DNA of 64,000 nucleotides from Rhabdonatronobacter sediminivivens (GCF_013415485.1 NZ_JACBXS010000007.1:86079-150078); one strand, 5' to 3'; shown: positions 19,047 through 29,518, numbered from the stretch's first letter. Notes: generated by a model not told the origin, from the sequence alone. Program-made: numbers and translations.

Positions 19047-19831
19047 CGCAACCTCTCGAAGAAGCGGTCCGAGCGCCAGGTCCAGAAGAACAGCATCGAC
19101 GTACCCGCCGAGGAGAAGACCACATGCCGCGCCCGCCCGATCAGATGGTCGAAGGGCACCATGCCCACCCCGCCCACATTGCGCGGCGCGCGGCTGTCCA
19201 GCGAATTGTCACGGTTGTCGCCCATGAAGAAGAAATGCCCTTCGGGGACGGTAAAGGCGGGGGTGTTGTCGCCGGGGCTGTTGTCGGTGATGTTGAGCAC
19301 CGGGTAGGAGACGCCATTGGGCAGGGTCTCGATGAAACGCGATTTCTCGCAGGTGCCGCCCTGGCCCACGGGGGCGTTTTCGCAGCGCGGGAACTGGCGC
19401 ATGCTGCCCTGGCGTTCATAGGTTTCCTCGAACACGCCATCGGGCACCTGCGGGACTTCTTCATCGTTGAGGAACAGCACGCCGTCGCGCATCTGCACCC
19501 GGTCGCCGGGCAGGCCGATCACGCGCTTGATGTAATCGGCGCCGGTGCCGGGGTGGCGGAAGACGACGATGTCGCCGGCCTCGGGTTCGGAGCCGAAGAT
19601 ACGCCCGGTGATGGGGCAGACCCCGAAGGGGCAGGACCAGCGCGAATAGCCATAGGCCATCTTGTTGACGAACAGGAAATCGCCGATCAGCAGGGTTTCC
19701 TTCATGGATCCTGACGGAATCCAGAAGGGCTGGAAGAACAGGGTGCGAAAGATGCCGGCGATCAGAAGCGCATAGATGATCGTCTTGATCGATTCCCAGA
19801 TCCCGTCCTTCTTGGTGTCGATGCTTGCCAT
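19043..19831 (-). CDS. lepB: Signal peptidase I
   Basis: Membrane-bound serine protease that removes signal peptides from exported proteins. The 262-residue protein has one N-terminal membrane segment (about residues 15-35), the catalytic serine at S42 in PSGSMKETL and the general-base lysine at K102 in [27 protein letters not shown] near the C-terminus is also diagnostic. The start at 19831 matches the family; the frame runs on upstream without support. Confidence 0.97.
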   Translation of the reverse strand: MASIDTKKDGIWESIKTIIYALLIAGIFRTLFFQPFWIPSGSMKETLLIGDFLFVNKMAYGYSRWSCPFGVCPITGRIFGSEPEAGDIVVFRHPGTGADYIKRVIGLPGDRVQMRDGVLFLNDEEVPQVPDGVFEETYERQGSMRQFPRCENAPVGQGGTCEKSRFIETLPNGVSYPVLNITDNSPGDNTPAFTVPEGHFFFMGDNRDNSLDSRAPRNVGGVGMVPFDHLIGRARHVVFSSAGTSMLFFWTWRSDRFFERLR

Positions 19832-19955
19832 GTCGCCCTGTCCTGCCTGCGCCGCCCCGTCCGGCGGATTGCGCGCTTCATGGGCGGGTGCGCGCGGGGA
19901 GTCAAGCCGGACAGGGGCTGGCTGGGGGATCAAAACCGCGCGGGGGGCGTGTGAC

Positions 19956-20000
19956 GGGCGGGGCAGGGGGGCGCTGCCCCGCCCCGGAGTATTTCGCGGC
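19956..20000 (-). terminator. Bipartite 3' element downstream of ghrA-like gene
   Basis: On the minus strand, about 20 bases after the stop codon, CGAAATACTCCGGGG is followed by a 10-bp GC stem (GGGCGGGGCA / TGCCCCGCCC, 19956-19984). The core GGGGCAGCGCCCCCC and the AAATACTCC block recur downstream of the gntR gene at 31246-31311. There is no T run in this copy. Confidence 0.55.
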
Positions 20001-20019
20001 AAGATGAAGGGGGGGGCGG

Positions 20020-20955
20020 TCAGTAGCCCCGGGTGCGTTCCACAAGATGTGCGAAGGGTTGGCCGGACTCACCGCGGCGGATGTTGTCAGAGATGACCTG
20101 GGCTGCGGTTTCGGGGCGGGTGGCGGCGGCGATATGGGGGGTGACAGTGACGCGGGGGTGGGTTCGGTAAGGGTGATCGGCGGGCAGGGGCTCGGTGCGG
20201 AAGACATCGAGCGTGGCATGGGCCAGTTGGCCATGCTCCAGCGCCTCCAGAAGCGCCGTGTCATCGATCAGCCCGCCGCGCCCGGGGTTGATGAGCACCG
20301 CGCCGCGGGGCAGGGCGGCAAGGGCGCTGGCGTCGATCAGGTTTTCGGTCTGCGGGGTCAGCGGCAGCAGGGTGACGACGATCTGCGCCCGGCGCAGGCA
20401 GTCCGTCAGGCCCTGCGCCCCGTGGTGGCAGTCGATGCCGGGCAGGCTGCGGGGGCTGCGGCTCCAGCCCAGAACGGGAAAGCCCAGCTGCCCCAGCGCT
20501 TGGGCGCAGGCCTGCCCCAGCGCGCCCAGCCCCAGCATGGCCACCGGACGCTCCGAGGCCAAGGGGGGGATATCGGCGCCCCAGCCGGTGCAGGGGGTGT
20601 TGATGAAGCGGTCCATCCCCAGATGGTGGCGCAGCACATGGCCGGTGACATATTCCACCATCCCCTGTTCCAGCGCGGTATCCACCATGCGGCACAGCGG
20701 CTGGGTCAGGGTGGGGTTCCCCACGATCCGTTCCACCCCGGCCCAGAGGCTCAGCACCGCCTTGCAGTTGGTGAAGGGGGCGAAATCGCTCAGCGGGCCG
20801 TCGGGGGCATAGATGATGTAATCCACGTCTTCGGGGGCGCTTTCGGTCACCAGCCGGTGGTTGATCCCGGCGTCAGTCAGCAGGGCGCCCAGTGGTCCGG
20901 CATAGGCGTCAAAGCTTTCGCTTTTGCCGGTGGCAAACAGGATGGTTACGGTCAT
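20020..20955 (-). CDS. D-2-hydroxyacid dehydrogenase, GhrA-like (glyoxylate/hydroxypyruvate reductase)
   Basis: An NAD(P)H-dependent reductase of 311 residues. It has the Rossmann motif GLGALGQACAQAL and the catalytic-site blocks PLTPQTENLID, INPGRGGLIDD and HPRVTVTPHIAAAT. The short N-terminal domain (MTVTILFATGKSESFDAY) is closest to the GhrA branch, which reduces glyoxylate and hydroxypyruvate. The ATG overlaps the rodA stop by 4 bases, so it is coupled to the cell-elongation operon, an unexpected neighbour. Confidence 0.85.
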   Translation of the reverse strand: MTVTILFATGKSESFDAYAGPLGALLTDAGINHRLVTESAPEDVDYIIYAPDGPLSDFAPFTNCKAVLSLWAGVERIVGNPTLTQPLCRMVDTALEQGMVEYVTGHVLRHHLGMDRFINTPCTGWGADIPPLASERPVAMLGLGALGQACAQALGQLGFPVLGWSRSPRSLPGIDCHHGAQGLTDCLRRAQIVVTLLPLTPQTENLIDASALAALPRGAVLINPGRGGLIDDTALLEALEHGQLAHATLDVFRTEPLPADHPYRTHPRVTVTPHIAAATRPETAAQVISDNIRRGESGQPFAHLVERTRGY

Positions 20956-22100
20956 GAAGGGGTCCTTGGACGGTGGACATGGGCGGATTGCAGCAATCCG
21001 AAGGCGATCATCAGCACCAGCATGGCCGAGCCCCCGTAGGAGACCAGCGGCAGGGGCACGCCGACGACCGGCAAGAGCCCCATCACCATGGACATGTTGA
21101 CGAAGAAATACAGAAAGAAGGTCACCGCCACCCCGGCCGAAAGCAACGCGCCAAAGCGGGTGGCGGCGCGCAGCACGGTGAAGATGCAAAAGCCGATGAT
21201 CAGCACATAAAGCACCAGCAGCGAGCTGGCGCCCACGAAGCCCAGTTCCTCGGCCAGGGTGGTGAAGATGAAATCGGTGTGCTTTTCGGGCAGGAAGTTC
21301 AGCCGCGATTGCGTCCCCTCCATATACCCCCGCCCGGCCCAACCGCCCGAGCCCATGGCGATCTTGGCCTGGCTGATGTGATAGCCCGCGCCCAGCGGGT
21401 CGATGCTGGGGTCCAGAAAGGCATCGATGCGGCGATACTGGTAGTCCTTCAGCAACTGCCAATCCGTCCCGCGCGAGGCCATGACCGCAAAAACCAGCCC
21501 GCCGCCGCCCAGGATGGCGACGGCGAAATAGATCCAGGACACTCCGGCCAGAAAGATCACCAGCACGCCGCCCAGCCCCAGCAGCAAGGCCGTGCCCAGA
21601 TCCGGCTGGCGCAGCACCAGCAGCGTGGGGATCGCCACGATCAGCAGGGCCAGGAACACCCACAGCGGGTGCGAGGTCCGCTTCAGGTCCAGCCAGTCAT
21701 AATAGGCCGCCAGCGCCATGACCACGGTGATCTTGGCCAGTTCCGAGGGTTGCAGCCGGATCGGGCCCAGTTCCAGCCAGCGTCTTGCGCCCATGCCGAT
21801 GGTGCCGAAAAATTCGACGCCCAGCAGCAGCAGCACCGACACCGCATAGGCCAGCCCGGCGATGGAGCGCCAGAACCACAGCGGCACAAAGGCGATGGCA
21901 AACATCAGCGCCAGGCCCAGGGCAAAGCGCTTCATCTGCGGTTCGGCCCAGGGCAGCATGGACCCCCCGGCCACCGAATGCAGCATCAGAAAGCCGATGC
22001 AGGACACCGCGGTGACCAGCACCACCAGCGGCCAGTTCAGATGCATCACCTTGGCGATGCCGCTGGGCATGCGTTTGACGTTGTATTCCAGGTAACTCAT
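20952..22100 (-). CDS. rodA: Peptidoglycan glycosyltransferase RodA
   Basis: SEDS-family glycosyltransferase that polymerises lipid II during cell elongation, in complex with PBP2. The 382-residue protein is almost wholly hydrophobic with about ten membrane segments. It has the SEDS blocks DLGTALLLGLGG, EKHTDFIFTTLAEELGFVG and PLPLVSYGGSAML. It overlaps mrdA and the GhrA-like gene by 4 bases each. Confidence 0.96.
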   Translation of the reverse strand: MSYLEYNVKRMPSGIAKVMHLNWPLVVLVTAVSCIGFLMLHSVAGGSMLPWAEPQMKRFALGLALMFAIAFVPLWFWRSIAGLAYAVSVLLLLGVEFFGTIGMGARRWLELGPIRLQPSELAKITVVMALAAYYDWLDLKRTSHPLWVFLALLIVAIPTLLVLRQPDLGTALLLGLGGVLVIFLAGVSWIYFAVAILGGGGLVFAVMASRGTDWQLLKDYQYRRIDAFLDPSIDPLGAGYHISQAKIAMGSGGWAGRGYMEGTQSRLNFLPEKHTDFIFTTLAEELGFVGASSLLVLYVLIIGFCIFTVLRAATRFGALLSAGVAVTFFLYFFVNMSMVMGLLPVVGVPLPLVSYGGSAMLVLMIAFGLLQSAHVHRPRTPS

Positions 22101-24040
22101 GCCTGATCGCTTCCCCCATCGCCCAAGGGGCGCAGGCGCGATTGCAGCTCGCGCATCTGGGTTTCGATCCGGTTGCGCTGGGGCGTGGGATAGGCCGCAA
22201 GCGGGGGCATCCCCTCACTTAGCGCGGCCAGCACGATATCGCGCCCTATGGGCGCCGCCGCGCTGGAGCCGCCGCCGCCATGTTCGACCACCACCGCCAC
22301 GGCGATGCGGGGGGCATCCTCGGGGGCGTAGCTGACGAAGAGCGCGTGGTTGCGCCGGTTCCAGGGCAGGTCCTCCTGCCGGCGGATCCCGGCCTCGCGC
22401 TCGGCCCGGGTGATAGAAAACACCTGGCTGGTGCCGGTCTTGCCCGCGTGGCGGTAATCGGCCTGCACAATGCGCGAGGAATAGGCCGTCCCGCGCGCGT
22501 GATTGGTGCATTCGGACATGCCGCGGCGGATCAGATCCAGCCATTCGGGGCGCAGGTCCAGGGATCTGGCCTCGGCCATGGCGGCCTCCTGCCCCCCCAC
22601 GGCACGGATCATACGCGGCAGCACGGCGCGGTTGGTGGCCAGCCGCGCGGTCATCACCGCCAGTTGCAGCGGCGTGGTCAGAACGAACCCCTGCCCGATC
22701 GAGGCGTTGATGGTGTCGCCCACCACCCAGGGCGCGCCGCGCCGCGCCTGTTTCCACTCGCGTGAGGGGTTCAGCCCCGCCGCCACCGCCGACATCGGCA
22801 GGTCATAGCGCACCCCCAACCCCAGCCGTTCGGACATGGCGTTGATCCGGTCGATGCCGATGCGCTGGGCCATTTCGTAGAAATAGACATCGCAGGATTC
22901 CGACAGGGCCGAGACCATGTTCATCCGCCCATGCCCGCCGCGCCGCCAGCAATGGAAACGATGCCCCGAGATATCCATATGCCCGGGGCAGAAGACACGC
23001 TCGTTGGCGTTGGTTTCGCCCGCGTCCAGTGCGGCCAGCGCGGTGACCATCTTGAAGGTCGATCCCGGCGGATACATGCCCTGCACGGTCTTGTCGGCCA
23101 GCGGGCGATAGGGGTCATCCAGAAGCGTGCGGTAATCAGGGACGGAAATGCCGCGCACGAACAGGTTGGGATCATAGCCAGGGGCCGAGGAGATCGCCAG
23201 CAGATCGCCGCTATGCACATCCATCACCACCGCGGCGGCACTTTCGCCCCCCAACCGGGCCTGCACGAAATTCTGCAGCCGCGCATCCAGCGTCAGCTGC
23301 ACATTCGCGCCCGCCTGGCCTTCGACGCGGTCCAGCTCGCGCATCACGCGGCCCACGGCATTGACCTCGATCCGGCGTGATCCGGCGGTGCCGCGCAGCC
23401 GATCCTCCTGCGCGCGTTCGACCCCGATCTTGCCGATCTGGAAGCGCGGGATCTGCAGCACCGGGTCGGGGGCCTCCAGCGCCTCCAGATCGCGTTCGGA
23501 AACAGGGCCGACATAGCCCACCGAATGGGCGAAATCCTCGACCAGCGGGTAATGGCGCGACAGGCCGACCTCGGGCGTGATGCCGGGCAGGGCAGGGGCG
23601 TTCGAGGCCACGCGGGCGACTTCCTCCCAGCTCAGCCGCTCGGCGATGGTGACGGGGACGAAGGGGCGGTTGCGCATGATGTCGCGCCGCGCGCGGGCGA
23701 TCTCATCCTCGCTCAGCACGATCAGCTTGCGCAGGCGGTCCAGCACCATATCCACATCGCCCGCATCCTCACGCACCATGACGATGCGGTAATTCTGCTC
23801 ATTCCCGGCGATCAGCACGCCATTGCGGTCATGGATCAGCCCGCGCGTGGGCGGAATGAGGCGGATGTTGATGCGGTTTTCCTCGGCCAGCAGGCGGTAT
23901 TGATCCGACTGGTTCAACTGCATGTCCTGCATCCGCAGCACCAGCGCGCCCACCGCCGCCACCTGAAGCCCGCCCAGCACCATGCTGCGGCGGGTGATCA
24001 GGCGGGCGCTTTCGGCCTCTTCCTTTGGGGGGCGCTTCAT
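22097..24040 (-). CDS. mrdA: Penicillin-binding protein 2 (transpeptidase)
   Basis: Class B PBP that cross-links peptidoglycan with RodA in the elongasome. The 647-residue protein has an N-terminal membrane anchor (about residues 20-40), a pedestal region, and the penicillin-binding motifs STFK with the acyl-enzyme serine near residue 327, SCD within ALSESCDVYFYEMAQ, and KTGT. The start at 24040 overlaps the mreD stop as ATGA and gives a normal family N-terminus. Confidence 0.96.
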   Translation of the reverse strand: MKRPPKEEAESARLITRRSMVLGGLQVAAVGALVLRMQDMQLNQSDQYRLLAEENRINIRLIPPTRGLIHDRNGVLIAGNEQNYRIVMVREDAGDVDMVLDRLRKLIVLSEDEIARARRDIMRNRPFVPVTIAERLSWEEVARVASNAPALPGITPEVGLSRHYPLVEDFAHSVGYVGPVSERDLEALEAPDPVLQIPRFQIGKIGVERAQEDRLRGTAGSRRIEVNAVGRVMRELDRVEGQAGANVQLTLDARLQNFVQARLGGESAAAVVMDVHSGDLLAISSAPGYDPNLFVRGISVPDYRTLLDDPYRPLADKTVQGMYPPGSTFKMVTALAALDAGETNANERVFCPGHMDISGHRFHCWRRGGHGRMNMVSALSESCDVYFYEMAQRIGIDRINAMSERLGLGVRYDLPMSAVAAGLNPSREWKQARRGAPWVVGDTINASIGQGFVLTTPLQLAVMTARLATNRAVLPRMIRAVGGQEAAMAEARSLDLRPEWLDLIRRGMSECTNHARGTAYSSRIVQADYRHAGKTGTSQVFSITRAEREAGIRRQEDLPWNRRNHALFVSYAPEDAPRIAVAVVVEHGGGGSSAAAPIGRDIVLAALSEGMPPLAAYPTPQRNRIETQMRELQSRLRPLGDGGSDQA

Positions 24041-24576
24041 AGCTTCTGTCCCAATGCATCGACTTCGCCGGTCGCGGGCTTGCGCACCTTGAACACGAAA
24101 TGTGACAGCGCGACAACCGCCGGGTAGGCGAAAACTGTGGCCAGAAACTGCGCGAAGCTCAACCCGAAGGACGGTTGCGGGATCATCACAATCGCGAGGA
24201 TCAGCCGGTTCGCCAGAAACATGGTCAGCAGGACGCCTGCCACCAGAAGGTATTCGAACCAGAAGTTCAGCCCCCGCAGCGTGGCGGCGCGGCGGCGCAG
24301 GAATTCGCTGCCCAGAAGCACCAGCATCGCCCACAGCCCCGGAGGACGCATCAGCAGCAGGTCCTCCAGGAAAAACACCGCGGCAATGGCCAGCGCGGGC
24401 AGGTAATCGGGGCGCCGCACCACCCAGGCCAGGGCCAGGCACAACACCACATCGGGCGCCGGGAACAGCCAGCCGCGTTCGCCCAGCGGCAGCAGGCGGA
24501 TGAACAGCGACACAAAGGCCAGCGCCAGGAACAGCGCCAGGTAGCTGAACGGTTTGACCGGCTGCTGTTCAGCCAT
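24037..24576 (-). CDS. mreD: Rod shape-determining protein MreD
   Basis: A 179-residue membrane protein of the MreBCD complex with about five or six hydrophobic segments. It has little sequence signature but the position between mreC and mrdA is decisive. The start at 24576 overlaps the mreC stop by 8 bases (ATGGCTGA). Confidence 0.9.
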   Translation of the reverse strand: MAEQQPVKPFSYLALFLALAFVSLFIRLLPLGERGWLFPAPDVVLCLALAWVVRRPDYLPALAIAAVFFLEDLLLMRPPGLWAMLVLLGSEFLRRRAATLRGLNFWFEYLLVAGVLLTMFLANRLILAIVMIPQPSFGLSFAQFLATVFAYPAVVALSHFVFKVRKPATGEVDALGQKL

Positions 24577-25483
24577 CGCCGTCCTGCGGCGCGGCGTCTT
24601 CGGAGGGCAGTTCCAGCGGCGGGAATTCCGGGGCAATCAGCCCGCCGGCATCGGTGATCCGTTCCATCGGGCGTGAACGCAGCACGCGCAGGAAATCCAG
24701 CCGCTCATAATCGGCGGCCAGCCGCAGCCGCAGGCGGCGGTCGGCGCCCATCACCACCTCGCCCACCAGCAGGCCCGCCGGGAATACCCCCCCGTCATCC
24801 GACGATATCACACGGTCGCCGGGGCGGACCTCGTCCGGGGTTTCGATGAAATCCAGAATCGGCAGCGCCGAATTGTCCCCCGTCAGCAGCGCCCGCTGCC
24901 CCGAGGGCTGCACCACCACCGGCACCCGGCTGTTGGTATCCGTCAGCAGCACCACCCGCGCCGAACGATGCCCCACCCCGGAAATCCGGCCCGCCAGCCC
25001 CAGCCCGTCCATGACCGCCCAGCCGTCCTGCACCCCGTCGCGCGCGCCCACATTCAGCAACACCGATTTGCGGAAGGGTGAGCCGGAATCGGCCAGCACG
25101 ACCCCGGTCACATGGGTCAGCTGCGGGTCCAGCCGCACCTGGTTGAGGTCCAGCAGTTGCGCATTGCGCTGCTCCAGTTGCAGCGCCGCCTCGCGCCAGG
25201 CGCGCATCTGCTGCAATTCGCGGCGCAATTCCTGGTTCTGTTCATAGATGCGGGCATAGGAGCGGAAGTTTTCCGCCATGTTCACGGCCTTGGCCACCGG
25301 CAGCAGTGCCCAGTCGAAGCTGGGCACAACCGCGTCGATCAGGGCGGCGCGGAACTGCTCCATCCGCGGGCTGTCCACCCGCCACAGCACAAAGGACACC
25401 CCCAGCGCGGCCACCAGCACCCCGACAAGGATGCGGCGCACCGGGCGGATATAGTCGGGTTCGGTGTTGCGATCCTGCGCCAA
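24569..25483 (-). CDS. mreC: Rod shape-determining protein MreC
   Basis: A 304-residue bitopic membrane protein that links MreB to the periplasmic wall synthases. It has one N-terminal membrane segment (ILVGVLVAALGVSFVLW), a coiled-coil (NFRSYARIYEQNQELRRELQQM), then the MreC beta domain (NVGARDGVQDGWAVMDGLGLAGRI). The start is a TTG at 25483 with GAGG 5 bases before it. mreB ends 25 bases upstream. Confidence 0.95.
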   Translation of the reverse strand: MAQDRNTEPDYIRPVRRILVGVLVAALGVSFVLWRVDSPRMEQFRAALIDAVVPSFDWALLPVAKAVNMAENFRSYARIYEQNQELRRELQQMRAWREAALQLEQRNAQLLDLNQVRLDPQLTHVTGVVLADSGSPFRKSVLLNVGARDGVQDGWAVMDGLGLAGRISGVGHRSARVVLLTDTNSRVPVVVQPSGQRALLTGDNSALPILDFIETPDEVRPGDRVISSDDGGVFPAGLLVGEVVMGADRRLRLRLAADYERLDFLRVLRSRPMERITDAGGLIAPEFPPLELPSEDAAPQDGDG

Positions 25484-25507
25484 GCCAGCCTCATGCAGGC
25501 AGAAGCG

Positions 25508-26640
<1,133 letters not shown>

Positions 26641-26707
26641 GGGGCGCAAGCGGCGCGGTCACCCGCCTGTGCGCGATGTTGCTCATCACGAAAGGGTGGG
26701 GTGCCCG

Positions 26708-26732
26708 CAGCGGCACCACCGGGGTGCCGCTG
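26708..26732 (-). terminator. Possible terminator after acuI
   Basis: A perfect 10-bp stem (CAGCGGCACC / GGTGCCGCTG) with a 5-base loop starts 10 bases after the acuI stop codon. It lacks a T run, and the hairpin at 26574 may do the final termination. Confidence 0.5.
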
Positions 26733-26741
26733 TCATTGCCT

Positions 26742-27734
26742 TCAGGCGTTTACATCCACAACCACGCGGCCCTGCACCTGGCCTTGCAGGATATCGGCGC
26801 CCAGTCGCGGCAGATCGGCCAGGGTGGCGGGGCGGATCATGGCGTCCAGCTTGTCCAGCGGCAGGTCGCGGGCGATCCGGTCCCAGGCGCGGATGCGGTT
26901 GTCATAGGGCTGCATGACCGAATCGATCCCCAGCAGGTTCACGCCCCGCAACAGGAAGGGCACCACCGTGGCGGGCAGCCCCGCGCCCCCGGCCAGGCCG
27001 ACAGCAGCGACCGAGGCCCCGTATTGCATCTGCCCCAGCACGCGGGCCAGCATGGCGCCGCCCACGGCATCGACGCAGCCCGCCCAGGTTTCAGATTCCA
27101 GCGGGCGCTTCACGGTCTCGGCGATATCCGCGCGCGGGACGATCTGGCTGGCGCCAAGGCCGCGCAGGTAGGATTCAGTCTCGGGGCGGCCGGTCACGGC
27201 TGCCACCTCATGGCCCAGCGCGGCCAGCAGCGCCACGGCAACCGACCCCACGCCCCCCGCAGCCCCCGTGACCAGCACGGGGCCGTTGCCGGGTTTCAGC
27301 CCGTGATCCTCCAACGCCATCACGGCCAGAATGGCGGTGAACCCGGCGGTGCCCACGGCCATGGCCTGGCGCGTGCTCAAGCCTTCGGGCAGGGGGACCA
27401 GCCAGTCGGCCTTGACCCGCGCTTTCTGCGCATAGCCGCCCCAATGCGCCTCGCCCACGCGCCAGCCGGTCAGCACGACCTTGTCGCCGGGGGTGTAGCG
27501 GGGGTCGTCCGAAGCCTCGACCGTGCCGGCGAAATCGATCCCCGGCACATGCGGGTAATTGCGCACCAGCCCGCCGCCGGGGCCGATGCACAGCCCGTCC
27601 TTGTAGTTGACGGTGGAATATTCCACCGCCACGGTCACGTCGCCCGCGGGCAACTGATCCTCGGTGATCTGCGTAACGGCGGCGTGGGTCTTGCCCGCGT
27701 CATCCTTGGTGACCAGAACTGCGTTGAAACTCAT
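26742..27734 (-). CDS. acuI: Acrylyl-CoA reductase (NADPH), AcuI
   Basis: A zinc-free medium-chain dehydrogenase/reductase of 330 residues (YhdH/AcuI branch). AcuI reduces toxic acrylyl-CoA to propionyl-CoA during DMSP and acrylate breakdown. Visible features are NYKDGLCIGPGGGLVRNYPHVPGIDFAGTV at the N-terminus split by a short loop, the nucleotide-binding VTGAAGGVGSVAVALL and GIDSVMQPYDNRIRAW. It follows dmdA by 15 bases; the dmdA-acuI pairing is known from marine Rhodobacteraceae and supports the specific name over a generic quinone reductase. Confidence 0.9.
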   Translation of the reverse strand: MSFNAVLVTKDDAGKTHAAVTQITEDQLPAGDVTVAVEYSTVNYKDGLCIGPGGGLVRNYPHVPGIDFAGTVEASDDPRYTPGDKVVLTGWRVGEAHWGGYAQKARVKADWLVPLPEGLSTRQAMAVGTAGFTAILAVMALEDHGLKPGNGPVLVTGAAGGVGSVAVALLAALGHEVAAVTGRPETESYLRGLGASQIVPRADIAETVKRPLESETWAGCVDAVGGAMLARVLGQMQYGASVAAVGLAGGAGLPATVVPFLLRGVNLLGIDSVMQPYDNRIRAWDRIARDLPLDKLDAMIRPATLADLPRLGADILQGQVQGRVVVDVNA

Positions 27735-27749
27735 CGTCTTCTCCTTGGT

Positions 27750-28862
27750 TCAGTTCCAGAAGGCCGAATGCACCCGCGCATCGCGCCGCCCCTGGGGCGT
27801 CTGGACCACCAGTTCGGTGCCCGCGTCCCAATGGGTGATGCGTACCATGCCGATGGCGACATTGGTGTCGAAATCCGGCGACCAGGCGGCCGAGCTGATG
27901 CGCCCCACCTGTTCGCCCTGACGGGTTGTCACCGGCCAGTAGCGGTCACAAACCCCCACCTTCGCCCCGTCGATGGAGATGGGGCGGATCTGCTGCAACG
28001 GCCCCTCCTTGGCCACCCGCAGAAGCGCATCGCGGCCGATGCAGCCGATGGCGCTCTGGGTGTTGCAGAAGCGGCCCAGCCAGCATTCATGGGGCGTGTT
28101 GTCATCGGTCATGTCATTGCCATAGCTCAGCAATCCACTCTCGATCCGTTCGATCAGGTTCGGGCAGCCCGCATGGACATCGAGATCGCGCCCGGCCTCC
28201 ATCAGCGCGTTCCACAGCGGCATCCCCATGTCGGTGCCGTTGACATAGATCTCAAACCCGCCCTGCTTGGAATAGCCCGAGCGTGCCACCACCATGTCCC
28301 GGCCCTGGAAATCGAAATGGCCGAAGCGGAAGAAGCGGATGCGCCGGACGGCATCGCCAAAGACGCGGGCCATCAGATCCTCGGCCTTTGGACCCTGCAC
28401 GGCCAGGGGAGAGATATCGGGCTCATCCACCAGCACATCCAGCCGGTAGCCATAGGCCAACCCCTTCACCCAATACAGCAGATCGCTGTCGGCGATGGAA
28501 ATCCACCACCGATCCTCGGCCAGTTTCACCGCCACCGGGTCATTGAGCATGCCGCCGGTTTCATCGACGATGGGCACGTAATAGCACTGCCCCGGCAGCA
28601 TCCCGCGCAGGTCGCGCGGGGTCAGCATCTGCACCAGCCGCCCGGCATCGGGGCCGCGGATTTCCACCTGCCGTTCGCAGGCTACGTCCCAGACCTGCAC
28701 GGCGGCCTTCAGGTGGTGGTAATCCTCCTCCACCGACCGGAACACGGTCGGCAGAAGCATGTGGTTATAGACCGTGTAGGCCTTGACGCCCGCGGCCTCG
28801 ACCCCGTCGGAAAACGGGGTGCGCCGCAACCGGCGCGAGGGAGACAGCAGCGGCAGGCTCAC
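27750..28862 (-). CDS. dmdA: Dimethylsulfoniopropionate demethylase DmdA
   Basis: GcvT-fold, tetrahydrofolate-dependent enzyme that demethylates DMSP to methylmercaptopropionate, the first step of the DMSP demethylation pathway. The 370-residue length matches characterised DmdA. The N-terminal SLPLLSPSRRLRRTPFSDGVEAAGVKAYTVYNHMLLPT and VEEDYHHLKAAVQVWDVACERQVEI are typical of DmdA rather than aminomethyltransferase GcvT. The start is a GTG at 28862 that overlaps the DUF1326 stop as GTGA. Its placement before acuI and near a GntR regulator supports the function. Other GcvT-like demethylases are the main alternative. Confidence 0.88.
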   Translation of the reverse strand: MSLPLLSPSRRLRRTPFSDGVEAAGVKAYTVYNHMLLPTVFRSVEEDYHHLKAAVQVWDVACERQVEIRGPDAGRLVQMLTPRDLRGMLPGQCYYVPIVDETGGMLNDPVAVKLAEDRWWISIADSDLLYWVKGLAYGYRLDVLVDEPDISPLAVQGPKAEDLMARVFGDAVRRIRFFRFGHFDFQGRDMVVARSGYSKQGGFEIYVNGTDMGMPLWNALMEAGRDLDVHAGCPNLIERIESGLLSYGNDMTDDNTPHECWLGRFCNTQSAIGCIGRDALLRVAKEGPLQQIRPISIDGAKVGVCDRYWPVTTRQGEQVGRISSAAWSPDFDTNVAIGMVRITHWDAGTELVVQTPQGRRDARVHSAFWN

Positions 28863-29506
28863 CGACCGGGGCCTTTCCAGTCGATCTGGCAGATTTCCGC
28901 GCTGCGGCCGTCGAAATCCCACACCCGGCCAAAGGCGCGCACGCGGCCCTTGGTGGCGGTGGCGACGGTGATGTCGGGACCCATCCAGTATTCGGTGTTG
29001 GTGACCACGATCTCGCGCTCCGGGTCGGCGCCGCGCACGGGCACGATCTCACCCTGGATCTTCTTGCCGACCATCAGGCGGCGTTTGTCGCCCTCGTTCT
29101 CATAGCTCACCGGCGCGCGCTCGGCGCCCAGAAATTCGCTCACCAGCATCCCGAACAGCCCGGTGGTGCCGCGTGCCGCGCCGGAAAAGATGTTGACCAG
29201 CGCGTCATAGGCATCGTCCGAGGCGCGGTCATCGATGAAGGCCGCCGCCTTCCAGTTGCCGCGCGCCATGAGGCCGGGGATTTCCAGCAGCAGCCCCACG
29301 TTCAGCCCGCTCAGGTCCGTGTCGCCATAATGGCCGCTGTCGATCCGCACGCCGGACCAGGCCTGGCAATAGCCCTCGGTCGGGGCGTGTTTTCCAAGGC
29401 TGACCACGCAGGGGCAGAAGACGGTGCAGTTGCAATTCAGGATCAGTTCGCCCTTGATGGCCCAGGGCACGGTGCCAACAGCTTGTTTTTCCAGTGTTTC
29501 GGTCAT
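28859..29506 (-). CDS. DUF1326 family protein
   Basis: A 215-residue soluble protein of unknown function. The N-terminal LNCNCTVFCPC has four closely spaced cysteines and could bind a metal or cluster; this motif with GHYGDTDLSGLNVGLLLEIPG is typical of DUF1326. It follows the DUF2182 gene by 12 bases and overlaps dmdA by 4, so it belongs to the same transcript. DUF1326 and DUF2182 genes are often adjacent in other genomes, which suggests a joint role. Confidence 0.85.
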   Translation of the reverse strand: MTETLEKQAVGTVPWAIKGELILNCNCTVFCPCVVSLGKHAPTEGYCQAWSGVRIDSGHYGDTDLSGLNVGLLLEIPGLMARGNWKAAAFIDDRASDDAYDALVNIFSGAARGTTGLFGMLVSEFLGAERAPVSYENEGDKRRLMVGKKIQGEIVPVRGADPEREIVVTNTEYWMGPDITVATATKGRVRAFGRVWDFDGRSAEICQIDWKGPGR

Positions 29507-29518
29507 GTGGGACCCTCC

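Noticed and set aside
20956..21663. N-terminal extension of the GhrA-like protein
   Set aside because: The frame is open upstream only because it shadows rodA; the family start, and a 4-base overlap with the rodA stop, place the start at 20955.
26676..29105. An 809-codon open frame on the plus strand
   Set aside because: It is antisense to acuI and dmdA, both strongly supported by motifs and operon structure; no recognisable domain is encoded.
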